From: Magicicada septendecula | Lineage: Eukaryota > Arthropoda > Insecta > Hemiptera > Cicadidae | Length of the DNA stretch: 64,000 bases | Direction of reading: 5' to 3' | Assembly (NCBI GenBank): GCA_034769895.1 | Contig: CM068373.1 | Coordinates: forward strand, 19,325,967-19,389,966 | Part shown: piece by piece, positions 55,243-64,000 of the stretch | Numbering within the stretch: position 1 is the stretch's first letter | Layout: every line of letters starts with the position of its first letter | Translations under genes and position numbers: made by a program | Notes under the pieces: generated by a model | Databases searched by the model: none | The model's input: only the letters and a program-made list of their open reading frames with translations | Told to the model about the DNA's origin: nothing

Positions 55243-55309
55243 TAACTTTTGACGTAAACCAAATTGAGAAGTCACACGGCGGACCGAATATAAGGTAATA
55301 ATTTACTAT

Positions 55310-56755
55310 AATTATAAAAGTGACTTGGATACCAACACGAACGTGAATGTTAAATATTCTAGGTTTGTTGAAGCATTTGACTTTCCACATTCAGTACCAA
55401 TAGAAATAACACTTTTTTTCAGGCTGTATAACCAAAGTCAAAAGTCATTCTCACCTGATGCTTCCATCACAGCATAGTATCTAATAGCTGTGAGTTTGAA
55501 GGAGTAAATCTGTCTTCCAGTGAATGAAAATGCCAATAATTATCACTTTCAGTCATTAAACGTCCCACTAGATACCCACCAGAGCTGTCGAGAATATATC
55601 TTTAATCTTCGGTTCACGTTGTATATAATGGGAAATGTAATCCAAACACCGTTTATTACAACTGTTACTATTTCGAGGTTACATTAGTCCAGGAGACATG
55701 GTGCTTGGCTACCTATTATGTCTAGAATCTCACCATTTTTTGATCACACATCCTGTACCAGATGCAGACAAAGATGTATTCTACCTCAAAACAACCATGG
55801 AGAAATGTGTTTAGTAAGGGACAAAAAAAGAAACGAACAAAAGTAATGCTGTTTAGTGCTGGATTTGTTTTACAAGCACTTTTGTCTCTCACAACACTGA
55901 TATTGCATAAACAAAAAAAAAAGATAACAAATATGAAATTGAAAATATAAGAAATGTGTATTAATATGTGAACATTGAAAGTATACATCTTTTGAAATTA
56001 TCTGAAAACTCTTGTCAATATGACAAAGAGTAGTGTTTACTATGAATATATTTTTAATATCAATAAATGTCTCTTGTATTTATGTCAGCAATTAATACTT
56101 TCTGGAGAGATAAAATTAAATGTGTGACCCAGAGTTGAAGGACTATGGGAACCACAGGTAAGACAATTAGTTAACTAATGAGTTCTGTGGGAACACTGAA
56201 GTCATAGTGGGTTGGAATGTTGCTAAAACAGAATAATTTCTAATGATACATGCATGAGTAATAATTGAACAACTCCATATGTTTAATAAATCTTTGTAAC
56301 CACTTTGAACATCACTTATTTATGTTATATGTATATGAGTTTAACTTTGAACTTTTAGATTTCATTTTAATATGCAATACAGGTTTACCATTTTATATTA
56401 AATGTGTATTATTTCTGTAAATTTTACAGTTTTTTTAATGTGGTTATTTATTTACCAGAAATACACATATCTAAAAAATATTGGCCTAAACTATTCCATG
56501 TAATCAACAGACATTCTACTTTATTTAAAATTTGTATTAAAATATTTTTGCAGTGTTTATAATTTTATTTTAAGATGTAACAATTATATAACCAATATAT
56601 TTAATATATTAAATATATTATTTAATATAAAATATATAAATTAATATTTACTATTTAAATAAATATATAAATATAAATTATATTTATTATTAAATATATA
56701 TTTAATATATTATACAGTAAATAAAAAAAACATCAGTTAACTGTTGTATTTCTTG
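55310..56755. other. AT-rich interval without a recognised gene
   Basis: No domain found. 56590-56720 is a low-complexity AATATATTTAAT tract. Confidence 0.45.
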
Positions 56756-56763
56756 CCTCAGAC

Positions 56764-57554
56764 CAGTGCCATAACTAGGAGCTGCTCCTGGTCGAAGGGG
56801 GGGGATGAGACTAGCTTGAAGGTTAGTTTCCCATTTTCTTCAGGACACATGGGAAATTCAGATTCTTCCCATATAATTTTATAAATTCTCTGTGTCTTAA
56901 AGTTTTTGAGTAAACCAACATGAAGTATAAGATATGTAAAAATATGGAAGAGCACTGATTTTAACAATATTCTAACTTAATTAATAGTTATTCAAATTAA
57001 AGGCAATAAATATCACGTCATTGGGAATCGCTTTAATTCTAAATTTACATTCTCAACGAATCTTCTATTAATGTTTGTGTTGGAGTACGTAATTTTTTGT
57101 GTAACATCCTGTAATAAAATATTCTCATTTTTCCAAATTAAAGCCAACAAACTGCTAGTTTACCTATGCAAAGGTAATGACTCAATCCATAGAGGAGTCA
57201 TGAAATAGACAACCTTGCAAAGGGAAGCATGGAAGAATAAGACAAAGATAGACTAATAGGCTCTGCCTTTGTTTTCTGGGACATAAGTAATTGTTTTTTA
57301 AGGCATAAAATATGTACATTATTTATCTAATGTTGAGTGCTTATAATTATTAAGAAAACTTTATTTATTAATAATTTACAAATATTGTACTTTCTTTTAT
57401 TTGCACATTTATTTATGAGCCTTATTACAACTGGATTACAACTGGATCTACATTGTGTTGTTACACAGATTTGTGAGAATTTTGTGAGTAGTTCTAGGGA
57501 GCTATTAAAGGGGGGATGGATTCCTCTGATCTGCCCCCCACAGTTACATCACTG
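56764..57554. mobile_element. hAT-like MITE with 8-bp duplication CCTCAGAC/CCTGAGAC
   Basis: Ends CAGTGCCATAACTAGGAG (56764) and CACAGTTACATCACTG (to 57554; complement CAGTGATGTAACTGTG). Flanks 56756-56763 and 57555-57562 match at 7 of 8 positions. G-runs lie inside both ends. No coding capacity. Confidence 0.85.
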
Positions 57555-57564
57555 CCTGAGACAA

Positions 57565-58024
57565 CTATTTTTTGTTAAATGCCCATCAGTATAAGAAGTG
57601 ATTATTTGTAAAACATTGGAAAATATAGTGTTTTTTTCTATAATATTTATGGAATTTGTTTTAAGGCACAAGTTTACTATAAATAAAAATTAAAACTGTA
57701 ATATTCCTGTAATATTATAACTTTAACATAATTAATTGATGGGCACCATAATCTTCAGTATATTCTTTGCTCCTCTTCTATAACGTCACTACCACGTTCT
57801 GACAAAGATCCATTAAAAAACTATGATTAATACTATTTTGGCACTCATTTTTTAGTTTTTATAATTAACAATGTAATTTTAATATACAATAGTATTTAAA
57901 ACTACAGACTTATAAACATATGTGTTTAAATGTGTAGACAGAACAAATGAATAAAATCATTTTATTGATGTTCTTGTGAAACTGGGTGCTTTTTAATTTA
58001 ATTTGTTCCTCATAATAACATCAT
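57565..58024. other. AT-rich, no recognised gene
   Basis: Nothing assigned. Confidence 0.4.
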
Positions 58025-58438
58025 CATCATGGTTATCTTCACACCACGGCATAGGCAAAGTGCAGCCTGTTCCATCTTCAAAGATCCTCCAGCCATCTCT
58101 TCCTGCATCTACCCACACACACACCTGTGTCCTATAGGTTTATATTTCCAGATTTGTTTGCCCAGTCTTAAATCTGTTATCCTCTCCTAAGTGTTCTTTA
58201 CACCATTGTTTATAATCTTTCAGTCTTTCATTTAAGTTAGAAACTCGTAATTCTCCTCTTATGGCCTTGTTCTTTATACGATCAAGTTTAAAGCCATTTC
58301 CAAGGCCTGTGTTTTATTTTCTTGTTTCTTGGTTGTTGCCCACAATTCACAGCTATAGTACAGTACAGGGACCACTATAACTCTGTAAAACTTTAATTTT
58401 GTATCTCAGCGTACCTTGTTTCTAAAAATATGACTGAT
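58025..58438 (-). pseudogene. LINE C-terminal fragment with GAT-type tail, cut by an LTR
   Basis: On the minus strand from 58438: TKLKFYRVIVVPVLYYSCEL and WATTKKQE, the K..Y....P.L.YG.E.W..TKK block after the RT core. Then a frameshifted part with ENYEFLT and ITDLRLGKQ, and a tail of GATGATG (58020-58029). It is cut on its 5' side by the LTR starting at 58439. Confidence 0.75.
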
Positions 58439-58875
58439 TGTCCCACAGATCAACTGTAACTTACCTATTGTAATGAGAACCCTATTGAACAGCCGAGAGG
58501 GTCCTCCATCCGTCCCTCCGCTAGTCGAGCAGGTGTAGCCTCAGTCAAGGCCGCACACAAGAACACTTGAGATATGCATTAAGGATACAGTAAGGATGGA
58601 AAATTATTCTCGTACACCTATGCTACCTATAAAAGGAACAGAGGCTGGCCTTGTCAGTCAGTTTTACATTGGGCAATTTACTCACTGTGTATCAAGTGGT
58701 TATTAGTGAAAAGTGATTATTGTGCGGGACTCTATTAGTAAACATTATTATTGCATGTGGACAAATCTAACTTGAATTATTGTATGAGTTGATTAAAGCT
58801 GGTAATTAGTGACTTCATTGTTGTCTGCATTTGTTTCCACTGTACCATACGACGATCAATGAGACCATCATAACA
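58439..58875 (+). mobile_element. 5' LTR of a Gypsy-like element
   Basis: Starts TGTCCCACAG and ends CATAACA. A CTATAAAAGG box is at about 58627. The last 130 bp (TGGTAATTAGTGACTTCATT; TGTACCATACGACGATCAAT) are homologous to the family-ATAT LTRs, but the first half differs. GTGGGTCAGAAGTTGGAC follows directly, similar to the (T)GG.GTCAGAAGTGGGA primer-binding stretch of arthropod Gypsy elements. Its first 170 bp recur at 60691-60860. Confidence 0.85.
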
Positions 58876-58963
58876 GTGGGTCAGAAGTTGGACAGAACTT
58901 TTAACAGCAGAAACAGTGGACACTTTGTACAAGACTAGTGTAATTTGTAATTTTCTGCAAATA

Positions 58964-59512
58964 TGGATGTCAGTCAGACGATGAAAATTTTCAAGGCACG
59001 GTTGTTGCAGACAGAGGAACGATGACGACTGGAGACAGAAGAAGCAGAGAAACAACAAATGAGAAATGCAGACAATAGGCGGAAGAGACAAAAGAAGAAC
59101 AGCAACGGGAAACAGAGGAACTATGTAAGCTGGAAGCAGATGACATCAAAGCATTTATACACGAGCAAAAGCAGAAGCAAGACCATACCGCTGCAGAGCT
59201 GGGTCTATTACAAAGTGAGGTTAATAAACAAGTTAGTAGAATGTCAGAGGTACAAGAATTAGTGACATTAAAAGTAGCTCAAGTAGAAAAGTCTGTCTCA
59301 AGCGTGGAAGTATCGATGTCTACAAAAATATCTGTCGTAAAAGAATCCATGTCAAATAAAATATCTGTAGTAGACGACGCAATTGCAAACATAAAAGAGC
59401 AAATTACAAATGAAGTTGAACAGTTTGTGAAGATACAACCGTGTGTTTCAAAACAAATTGGACAGACTGTGCCAATTGTAAACACAAAAAAAGGCTGCCC
59501 TTTTTTAAGGTC
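58964..59512 (+). pseudogene. Gypsy-like gag N-terminal coiled-coil region
   Basis: ATG 58964 opens MDVSQTMKIFKARLLQTEER, then TGA. In the next frame (from about 59091) it continues ETEELCKLEADDIKAFIHEQ, LGLLQSEVNKQVSRM and a long heptad-like stretch (ELVTLKVAQVEKSVSSVEVS; AIANIKEQITNEVEQF) that looks like a coiled coil. Many arthropod Gypsy Gag proteins start this way. It ends at NTKKGCPFLR, where coding resemblance stops. No capsid, protease or RT follows, so the element is a deleted relic. Confidence 0.65.
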
Positions 59513-59645
59513 AGCATTAGTACCCCTTGTGGGAAGCCTTTCTTCTAATTGCTTCCTTAGCCGGATGGTTGTCTTGTTCATCAAATGTAGTCCTCCGATC
59601 TTTTCATTACTAAATTATACATAATTATATCACTACCAACTTGGA

Positions 59646-60180
59646 ACACAAAGTTGTTTATTGGTAAAAATGTAAAAGTTTTACCTTATAGCCTGAAAAT
59701 GTTTGTGTATGTGTTGTTTGCTTCAATGAGGTGGTTTCCAAAGGTGGATTCATTGAACATTGATACATTGAACACACAAAGGCACTACACTCCACTACTG
59801 AATCCACCTTTGCAAACCACCTCATTGAAGCAACCCACACATACACACACATCGACAATAACATGGATATTCTACACGTACACACAAAAGGCCGAAAACT
59901 AGACATTCTTGAACAACTGGAAATAAACAAACACACAATGACACATAAAAACGATATCCTAAACGAACAGACACAATTCAAATTACACGCATTATTCGAA
60001 CATATCACACCCCACACACACACACAACATCGATCCTTCAAAAGTCGACACTGTCGCCAAGAACAAGACGGACAGCGCTGCCTGGGGCAGCCTCTGACAA
60101 AACTTATAATAAGCGAAACTGGTTTAGGCTATAAGGTAAAACTTTTACGTTTTTACCAATAAAAAACTTTGTGTTCCGAG
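59646..60180. mobile_element. PLE-5 fragment, foldback with junction at the predicted ribozyme cleavage site
   Basis: The left piece 59646-59694 is the inverse of 60126-60175 (AGGCTATAAGG ... CTTTGTGTT). From 59695 to 59752 the minus strand encodes NHLIEANNTYTNIF. The same coding stretch appears on the plus strand from 59800: STFANHLIEATHTYTHIDNN, MDILHVHTKGRKLDILEQLE, INKHTMTHKNDILNEQTQF, the PLE GIY-YIG C terminus. It lies within the Gypsy-like relic, between gag and the LTR fragment. Confidence 0.88.
60089..60130 (+). ncRNA. Hammerhead-like motif H15a, core mutated
   Basis: AGCCT (60089-60093) pairs perfectly with AGGCT (60126-60130). Core CTGACAAA has the invariant G8 changed to A. Stem II ACTTA/TAAGC (4 of 5), GAAA, CTGGTTT. 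Predicted inactive, but the cleavage point would be before 60126. Confidence 0.6.
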
Positions 60181-60184
60181 TCGG

Positions 60185-60688
60185 TAGTGGTATAATTATA
60201 TTTAGTTAATCAATGGACACGTCATGAACAACGAAATCCAAGAATACTAAATTATATCGTAATTCAGTCACTAATTTACTACGGTAATGGATCAGTCTCG
60301 TAACGGTCACCAATTCTATCGTCTTATAGTGACTGAATTTTTGCCACTGTCGACACCTTGTTTATAAGGTGTCGACCAATTTATACACCAATTGTGGCTA
60401 ATGTAAATACACACAAGTAACATAACCTACGTACTTAAACCTACATATTTACAATACATTATTTTAATGACAAACAGTTTTAAATAATAGTGACAATGTC
60501 ACTTAATATATTATACAATATTCATAATACTACTTTCAATGTGGTGTGGGGAGGAGTCTCTAGTATACAACCTGACCCCCAGCATTTCCCAGTGGAACAT
60601 CGAGTTTACTGCCACTGTCACAAACACTATCACTACTGAGAGGGAGTGGAGTATTGTGGCAGGAGCGGTGAAGTAAACTTCCAGCAGG
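60185..60688. other. Downstream PLE tail and unassigned DNA
   Basis: 60176-60230 (CGAGTCGGTAGTGGTATAAT ... GAACAACGAAATCCAAG) is homologous to 62335-62390. The rest, including GC-richer 60545-60688, is unassigned. Confidence 0.45.
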
Positions 60689-60690
60689 GT

Positions 60691-60860
60691 TGTCCCACAG
60701 ATCAACTGTAACTTACCTATTGTAATGAGAACCCTATTGAACAGCCGAGAGGGTCCTCCATCCGTCCCTCCGCTAGTCGAGCAGGTGTAGCCTCAGTCAA
60801 GGCCGCACACAAGTACGTTCCAGTGTTCAAGAACACTTGAGATATGCATTAAGGATACAG
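60691..60860 (+). mobile_element. LTR 5'-part duplicate of 58439-58592
   Basis: Near-identical to the first part of the LTR at 58439, beginning at the same TGTCCCACAG. It has 18 bp (GTACGTTCCAGTGTTCAA) that the other copy lacks, bounded by CAAG words, so the other copy lost it. Similarity stops at GGATACAG (60860), so this is a truncated 3' LTR or a separate fragment. Confidence 0.8.
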
Positions 60861-60928
60861 TTTGCATTTGATGCCGTTTTGGAAACCCAAAGTGAGTGTC
60901 AAATTTGTAGGTGGAGAATGTGACCAAA

Positions 60929-61362
60929 CACTCACTAACCACTGACAGTCATTGCACACGCATGTACCAAACACTCACTAACCACTGACAGTCACTGCAC
61001 ACGAATGTACCAAAAACACTCACTAACCACTGACAGTCACTGCACACGAATGTACCAAAAACGCTCACTAACCACTGACAGTCACTGCACACGCATGTAC
61101 CAAACACTCACTAACCACTGACAGTCACTGCACACGAATGTACCAAACACTCACTAACCACTGACAGTCACTGCACACGAATGTACCAAACACTCACTAA
61201 CCACTGACAGTCACTGCACACGCATGTACCAAACACTCACTAACCACTGACAGTCACTGCACACGAATGTACCAAACACTCACTAACCACTGACAGTCAC
61301 TGCACACGAATGTACCAAACACTCACTAACCACTGACAGTCACTGCACACGAATGTACCAAA
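60929..61362. repeat. Tandem array, 10 copies of a 43-bp unit
   Basis: Units begin CACTCACTAACCACTGACAG at 60929, 60972, 61017, 61062 (CGCTCAC), 61105, 61148, 61191, 61234, 61277 and 61320; spacing is 43 except twice 45. Copies 1, 4 and 7 read CACGCATG; the others read CACGAATG. Confidence 0.97.
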
Positions 61363-61364
61363 CA

Positions 61365-61558
61365 TAAGATCACAGAAACACACCACACACAGATTGCAGA
61401 GCCTATCCAGGCAACTGATCAAGATAAGACACACACCCGACTCAAGTTAGCCGAGTAATGAGCTACCATCTGGAGCTTCACCAGCATGGTCCTACCCGAG
61501 TAGGGTGATCTGCTCACACCAGAGGCACTAATACAAGTTTTATAACCTTTTTAGATGC
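61365..61558. other. Unassigned
   Basis: Short GC-richer stretch with the imperfect palindrome CCTACCCGAGTAGGGTGA; no gene recognised. Confidence 0.35.
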
Positions 61559-62092
61559 TGAACAGTCAGTGGCGGTTCTTCCATAAAGTTCAATGGTCCA
61601 GTGAACCCCCCTAAATAATTTAAATATGTTTAAGGATTTATTGAGATAATGGTTTCATATTTAAATAACAAGATTTGCGAGATTAATCTCGACTTAAGAG
61701 TAATGGGTTCGTTACTATTCCTTTAGGTGCAAAGGAGCTTTCAGCAACTCCAGCACTGTATAGACAGCTTTGGCGGGGGAAATCAGTATACGCAAAATTA
61801 CATTCAACAGTCGCTAAAGCCAAGTATTGTTAGCAACAGAGACAAACCGACGAAGGCCAATCCGCACTGACCGGGAATTTTAACATTTTCATAATACCAC
61901 CATTCACCATTAGTATGATTTTTACCACATGATTTGTCCGTTTACCTTCAGTTTTGTGTCAGATTTCTCTATTTAATTTAGAATGCATTGAAAATGTGTA
62001 CAGTAAAGTCTTCAAATCAAATGAAACAGTGAAGTAATTGTATTCCAAAAATAAACTGTCTTTAATATAGTCACTAAATAATTATACAAATA

Positions 62093-62395
62093 TACAAACA
62101 CACGAAAACACATAAAAACGACATCCTAAACGAACAGACACAATTCAAATTGCACGCATTATTCGAACATATCTCACTCTACACACACAACATCGATCTT
62201 TCGAAATTCGATTCCGTCGCCCACAACTGGACCAGCGGCAACCTCTGAAGAAGCTTTTTAAAAGTGAAAACGGTTCAGGTTGTAAGGTAAAACTTTATGT
62301 TTTTACTCATAAAAAACTTTGTGTTCCGAGTCATTAATGAAATAGTTGTATTTAGTTAAGTAACGGACACATCATGGACAACGAAATCCAAGAAA
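62093..62395 (+). mobile_element. PLE-7 3' fragment nested in a hAT element
   Basis: Matches the 3' ends of PLE-3 and PLE-5: YTRKHIKTTS-type frame DILNEQTQFKLHALFEH, then the hammerhead-like motif and CATAAAAAACTTTGTGTTCC. GACACATCATGGACAACGAA (62368) is inverted at 63075-63095, outside the hAT element. Confidence 0.8.
62240..62281 (+). ncRNA. Hammerhead-like motif H15b, perfect stem I
   Basis: AACCT (62240-62244) pairs perfectly with AGGTT (62277-62281). Core CTGAAGAA, stem II GCTTT/AAAGT, GAAA (62266-62269), ACGGTTC. Predicted cleavage after 62276 at TTC, allowed by NUH. Confidence 0.7.
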
Positions 62396-62520
62396 TAATT
62401 ATAATAACGTTAAGCTGACCGAAGTGTGTATAACCTTAAGAGTGTTTGCTGGTATTTTTGTGTGTTAAGTGTTCAGGTATTTTTATTTTACTTTTGTGTT
62501 CAGCCAATTGATTTGGTAAA

Positions 62521-62658
62521 ATGAATAGTGTTCAATCTATTTTAAAAACACATTTTCCTTCTCACTCTATTAAAGATAAATGCAAAATTAAGGAACTCTG
62601 TAGGTTGCTTCCCATTTTAAATATTAAACAGAAATATTTAAATATCCTTTTATTTTAA
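62521..62658 (+). pseudogene. ZMYM1-like hAT transposase N terminus
   Basis: A 45-codon frame from ATG 62521 reads MNSVQSILKTHFPSHSIKDK and then CKIKELCRLLPILNI. It resembles the start of TTF/ZMYM1-type hAT proteins (…L...F..L...EK..IK.LGR..P.LNI.Q). It ends at TAA 62656-62658 just before the zinc-finger part would begin. The match is short. Confidence 0.45.
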
Positions 62659-62856
62659 CTATATATTTTTAGCATAATTTGCAAATAGCATAAACACAAC
62701 TTAATATTAGGCCTACAAAAAGTTGTCAATAGTTGTGTCTTCATGTTGACCCACCCTGTGTGTTATTTGGAATGGGATAATTGCTCTTATCTTAGTAGAA
62801 ACATTCAGACATTGAACCCCCAACTGTCAGAACCACAAGCCGCCACTGTGAACAGT

Positions 62857-63108
62857 TCTCTATGCTGGTTGATCATGGTTTGGGCCAATCACATCACACT
62901 CCTCGACACCGACCACAAGTATTTATTCAGAGCTAAGGTCTCCTTGTGCTCGGAGAACAACCTCAAAGCGTCTGTCTACTGTGGACAGCACCTGCCATCC
63001 AAGTTGGCAATAGAAGCAGTGGTAGGGAGTCTATGATCTAAGTAAGGCCTTCAACAAATTCTTGGATTTTGTTGTCCATGACATGTCCGTTGATTAACTA
63101 ATTATAAG
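62857..63108. other. Unassigned interval
   Basis: The 97-codon frame crossing 62743-63036 starts inside the hAT element and continues through its end, so it is not a gene. 63060-63100 is an inverted copy of the PLE tail at 62350-62395. Confidence 0.5.
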
Positions 63109-64000
63109 CAAGGGCGTAGCCAGCCTCCGAGCTAGGGGGAGGGGGCAGCATGCAAGAGTAGTCATACTTAGCGGTACCATATAGCATAATGGCGGACATC
63201 CAAGAAATGGATTGGCAGCAAATTTGTCAATAACGACTTCCTTTAGGAACTCTTCATAGTTTCGGAAGACGAATTTCCGATGGACGCTCATCATGGCAAG
63301 TCCGATCAAGCGATCCTCTCCCATCTTGCTTCGAAGCCAAGTCTTTATTCTTCTAAGACTGCTGAAAGAGCGCTCAACTGTACTAGTGGTACATGGCTGT
63401 GCCAAAAGTATCAAAAGAGCTTTCTTTGTCGTAGGGGAAAAACAGACAGCGTCTTTTATAAATTCTGAGACGTTGAGATCTCTTAGCTCTTCTTCTGTTA
63501 ATTTCTTGTCCATCCACATCTTGTACCAGATTTCTATTTCGGCATCTAAGCCATCCAAATGATAGACGCTGGTAAAAGAATTCGTCTTTTGCTTCAACTG
63601 GTCGATGTTCATAGTTAACATGTGCGAAGGATGCAGGTAAGTTAGTGCAAAGGCTGGTGAGTTCTTATTTGAAAATCGCAATTTTAAAGATGTAATTACG
63701 GAGTCCAGGTATGGTACGATCAGGGACCTCCTCCAGAATTCCGATGCATTAGACGCTGGAGGGTTGCTCCTGTGCTGTTGCCTTCCTACAGTCCTCGCGA
63801 TGGTCAGTTCCACTCCCAGCTGCTCTGCCAGATGGTTGGCATAAAAGCGGAGGCTAATAGAGAGCTGCTCTTTACCTGATATATCAGCAGTTTCGTCAGC
63901 TAATATGCTATATGCGTATGCTTGTTTGGCACTTTTAACAATGTAGTCCCTAATGACACTGCCACATAAATTAATTATTTCATTCTGAATTTGAGGTGAC
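63109..64000 (-). mobile_element. hAT element running off the right edge
   Basis: The left TIR CAAGGGCGTAGCCAGCCTCC starts at 63109 and is followed by GAGGGGGCAGC, typical of hAT ends in insects. The transposase frame on the minus strand fills the rest. Confidence 0.85.
63116..64000 (-). pseudogene. ZMYM1-like hAT transposase with internal deletion, partial
   Basis: The minus strand is open from the window edge to the stop near 63105. It begins IINLCGSVIRDYIVKSAKQA and AYSILADETADISGKEQLS, which holds the first catalytic Asp region, then SLRFYANHLAEQ. It passes at once to LGVELTIARTVGRQQHRSNP, EFWRRSLIVPYLDSVITSLK and the hAT dimerisation block TVERSFSSLRRIKTWLRSKM plus GLAMMSVHR. In ZMYM1-like proteins about 200 residues, including the second Asp, lie between ISLRF and the GRQ.HR.NP block, so the middle has been removed without breaking the frame. 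The last 40 codons run into the terminal repeat. Confidence 0.9.

Larger units (their letters stand above)
54777..55308. repeat. 530-bp near-perfect palindrome with two mirrored hammerhead-like motifs
   Basis: Arms 54777-55033 and 55045-55308 are reverse complements apart from a few changes and a small insertion (TTTTTCTTGTGCA-type region near 55140). The loop is 11 bp. The outer ends TAAATTATTACCTTATATTC match PLE-2 tails, so the arms are PLE terminal sequence. The translated frames on the two arms are the same sequence read twice. Confidence 0.95.
61567..62848 (+). mobile_element. hAT element (non-autonomous) with perfect 8-bp duplication TGAACAGT
   Basis: TGAACAGT stands at 61559-61566 and 62849-62856. 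Ends CAGTGGCGGTTCTTCC (61567) and GAACCACAAGCCGCCACTG (to 62848; complement CAGTGGCGGCTTGTGG). The remnant of a ZMYM1-like transposase start lies at 62521. A PLE fragment (62093-62395) is nested inside. Confidence 0.92.

Noticed and set aside
54810-55275. Two near-identical frames on opposite strands
   Set aside because: They are the same sequence in the two arms of the palindrome, and the arms are PLE terminal DNA.
60929-61362. Regularly spaced repeat considered as a CRISPR array
   Set aside because: The repeats are head-to-tail with no unique spacers, in eukaryotic DNA with no cas genes.
62743-63036. 97-codon plus-strand frame
   Set aside because: It starts inside a hAT element and runs through its TIR and target duplication; no domain.

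Overview
The window looks like AT-rich, gene-poor nuclear DNA from an arthropod, most likely an insect. The order cannot be read from the sequence. I found no rRNA gene, no functional tRNA gene, no CRISPR array and no complete host protein-coding gene. Nearly everything recognisable is transposable-element DNA, mostly broken and often nested. The one plausible piece of a host gene is a short signal-peptide exon at 54206-54313, with a TATA/Inr-like promoter before it and a GTAAGT donor after it.

Layout: 1-9 kb holds a LINE RNase H fragment, a Tigger-like DNA transposon carrying a nested PIF/Harbinger-like element with a MADF-type ORF, an internally deleted LINE, an LTR fragment and a tRNA-derived SINE. 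9-20 kb holds a solo LTR, a Helentron/DINE-like repeat element with 158-bp internal repeats, LINE fragments and a 260-bp (TTC)n tract. 20-36 kb is LINE 3' ends, more LTRs and several palindromes. 36-42 kb holds LTR-like DNA, jockey-type and other LINE fragments. 42-48 kb is a cluster of Penelope-like elements (PLEs) with RT and GIY-YIG domains. 48-57 kb holds four DNA-transposon units: an IS630/Tc1-like transposase split by a hAT element, a 3.2-kb pogo/jerky-like element split by another hAT element, and a further hAT-like element. 58-64 kb holds a Gypsy-like LTR and gag remnant, PLE fragments, a 43-bp tandem array and two hAT elements.

The most interesting structure is a scattered set of at least 16 short motifs with the layout of hammerhead ribozymes: stem I, CTGANGAN, stem II, GAAA, a short and often palindromic segment, then stem I again. 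They occur in or beside PLE termini and large palindromes. Stem I is a perfect 5-bp helix in several copies even though its sequence differs between families. In one PLE the junction of a rearranged copy falls exactly at the predicted self-cleavage point. Hammerhead motifs in PLEs are known from published work. What needs testing here is the density, the extra nucleotide before stem II, and the junction at the cleavage site.

Four copies of one LTR family all have ATAT immediately to the left, and two solo LTRs have ATAT on both sides. Four hAT-like elements have identifiable 8-bp target duplications, so the order of nested insertions can be worked out.
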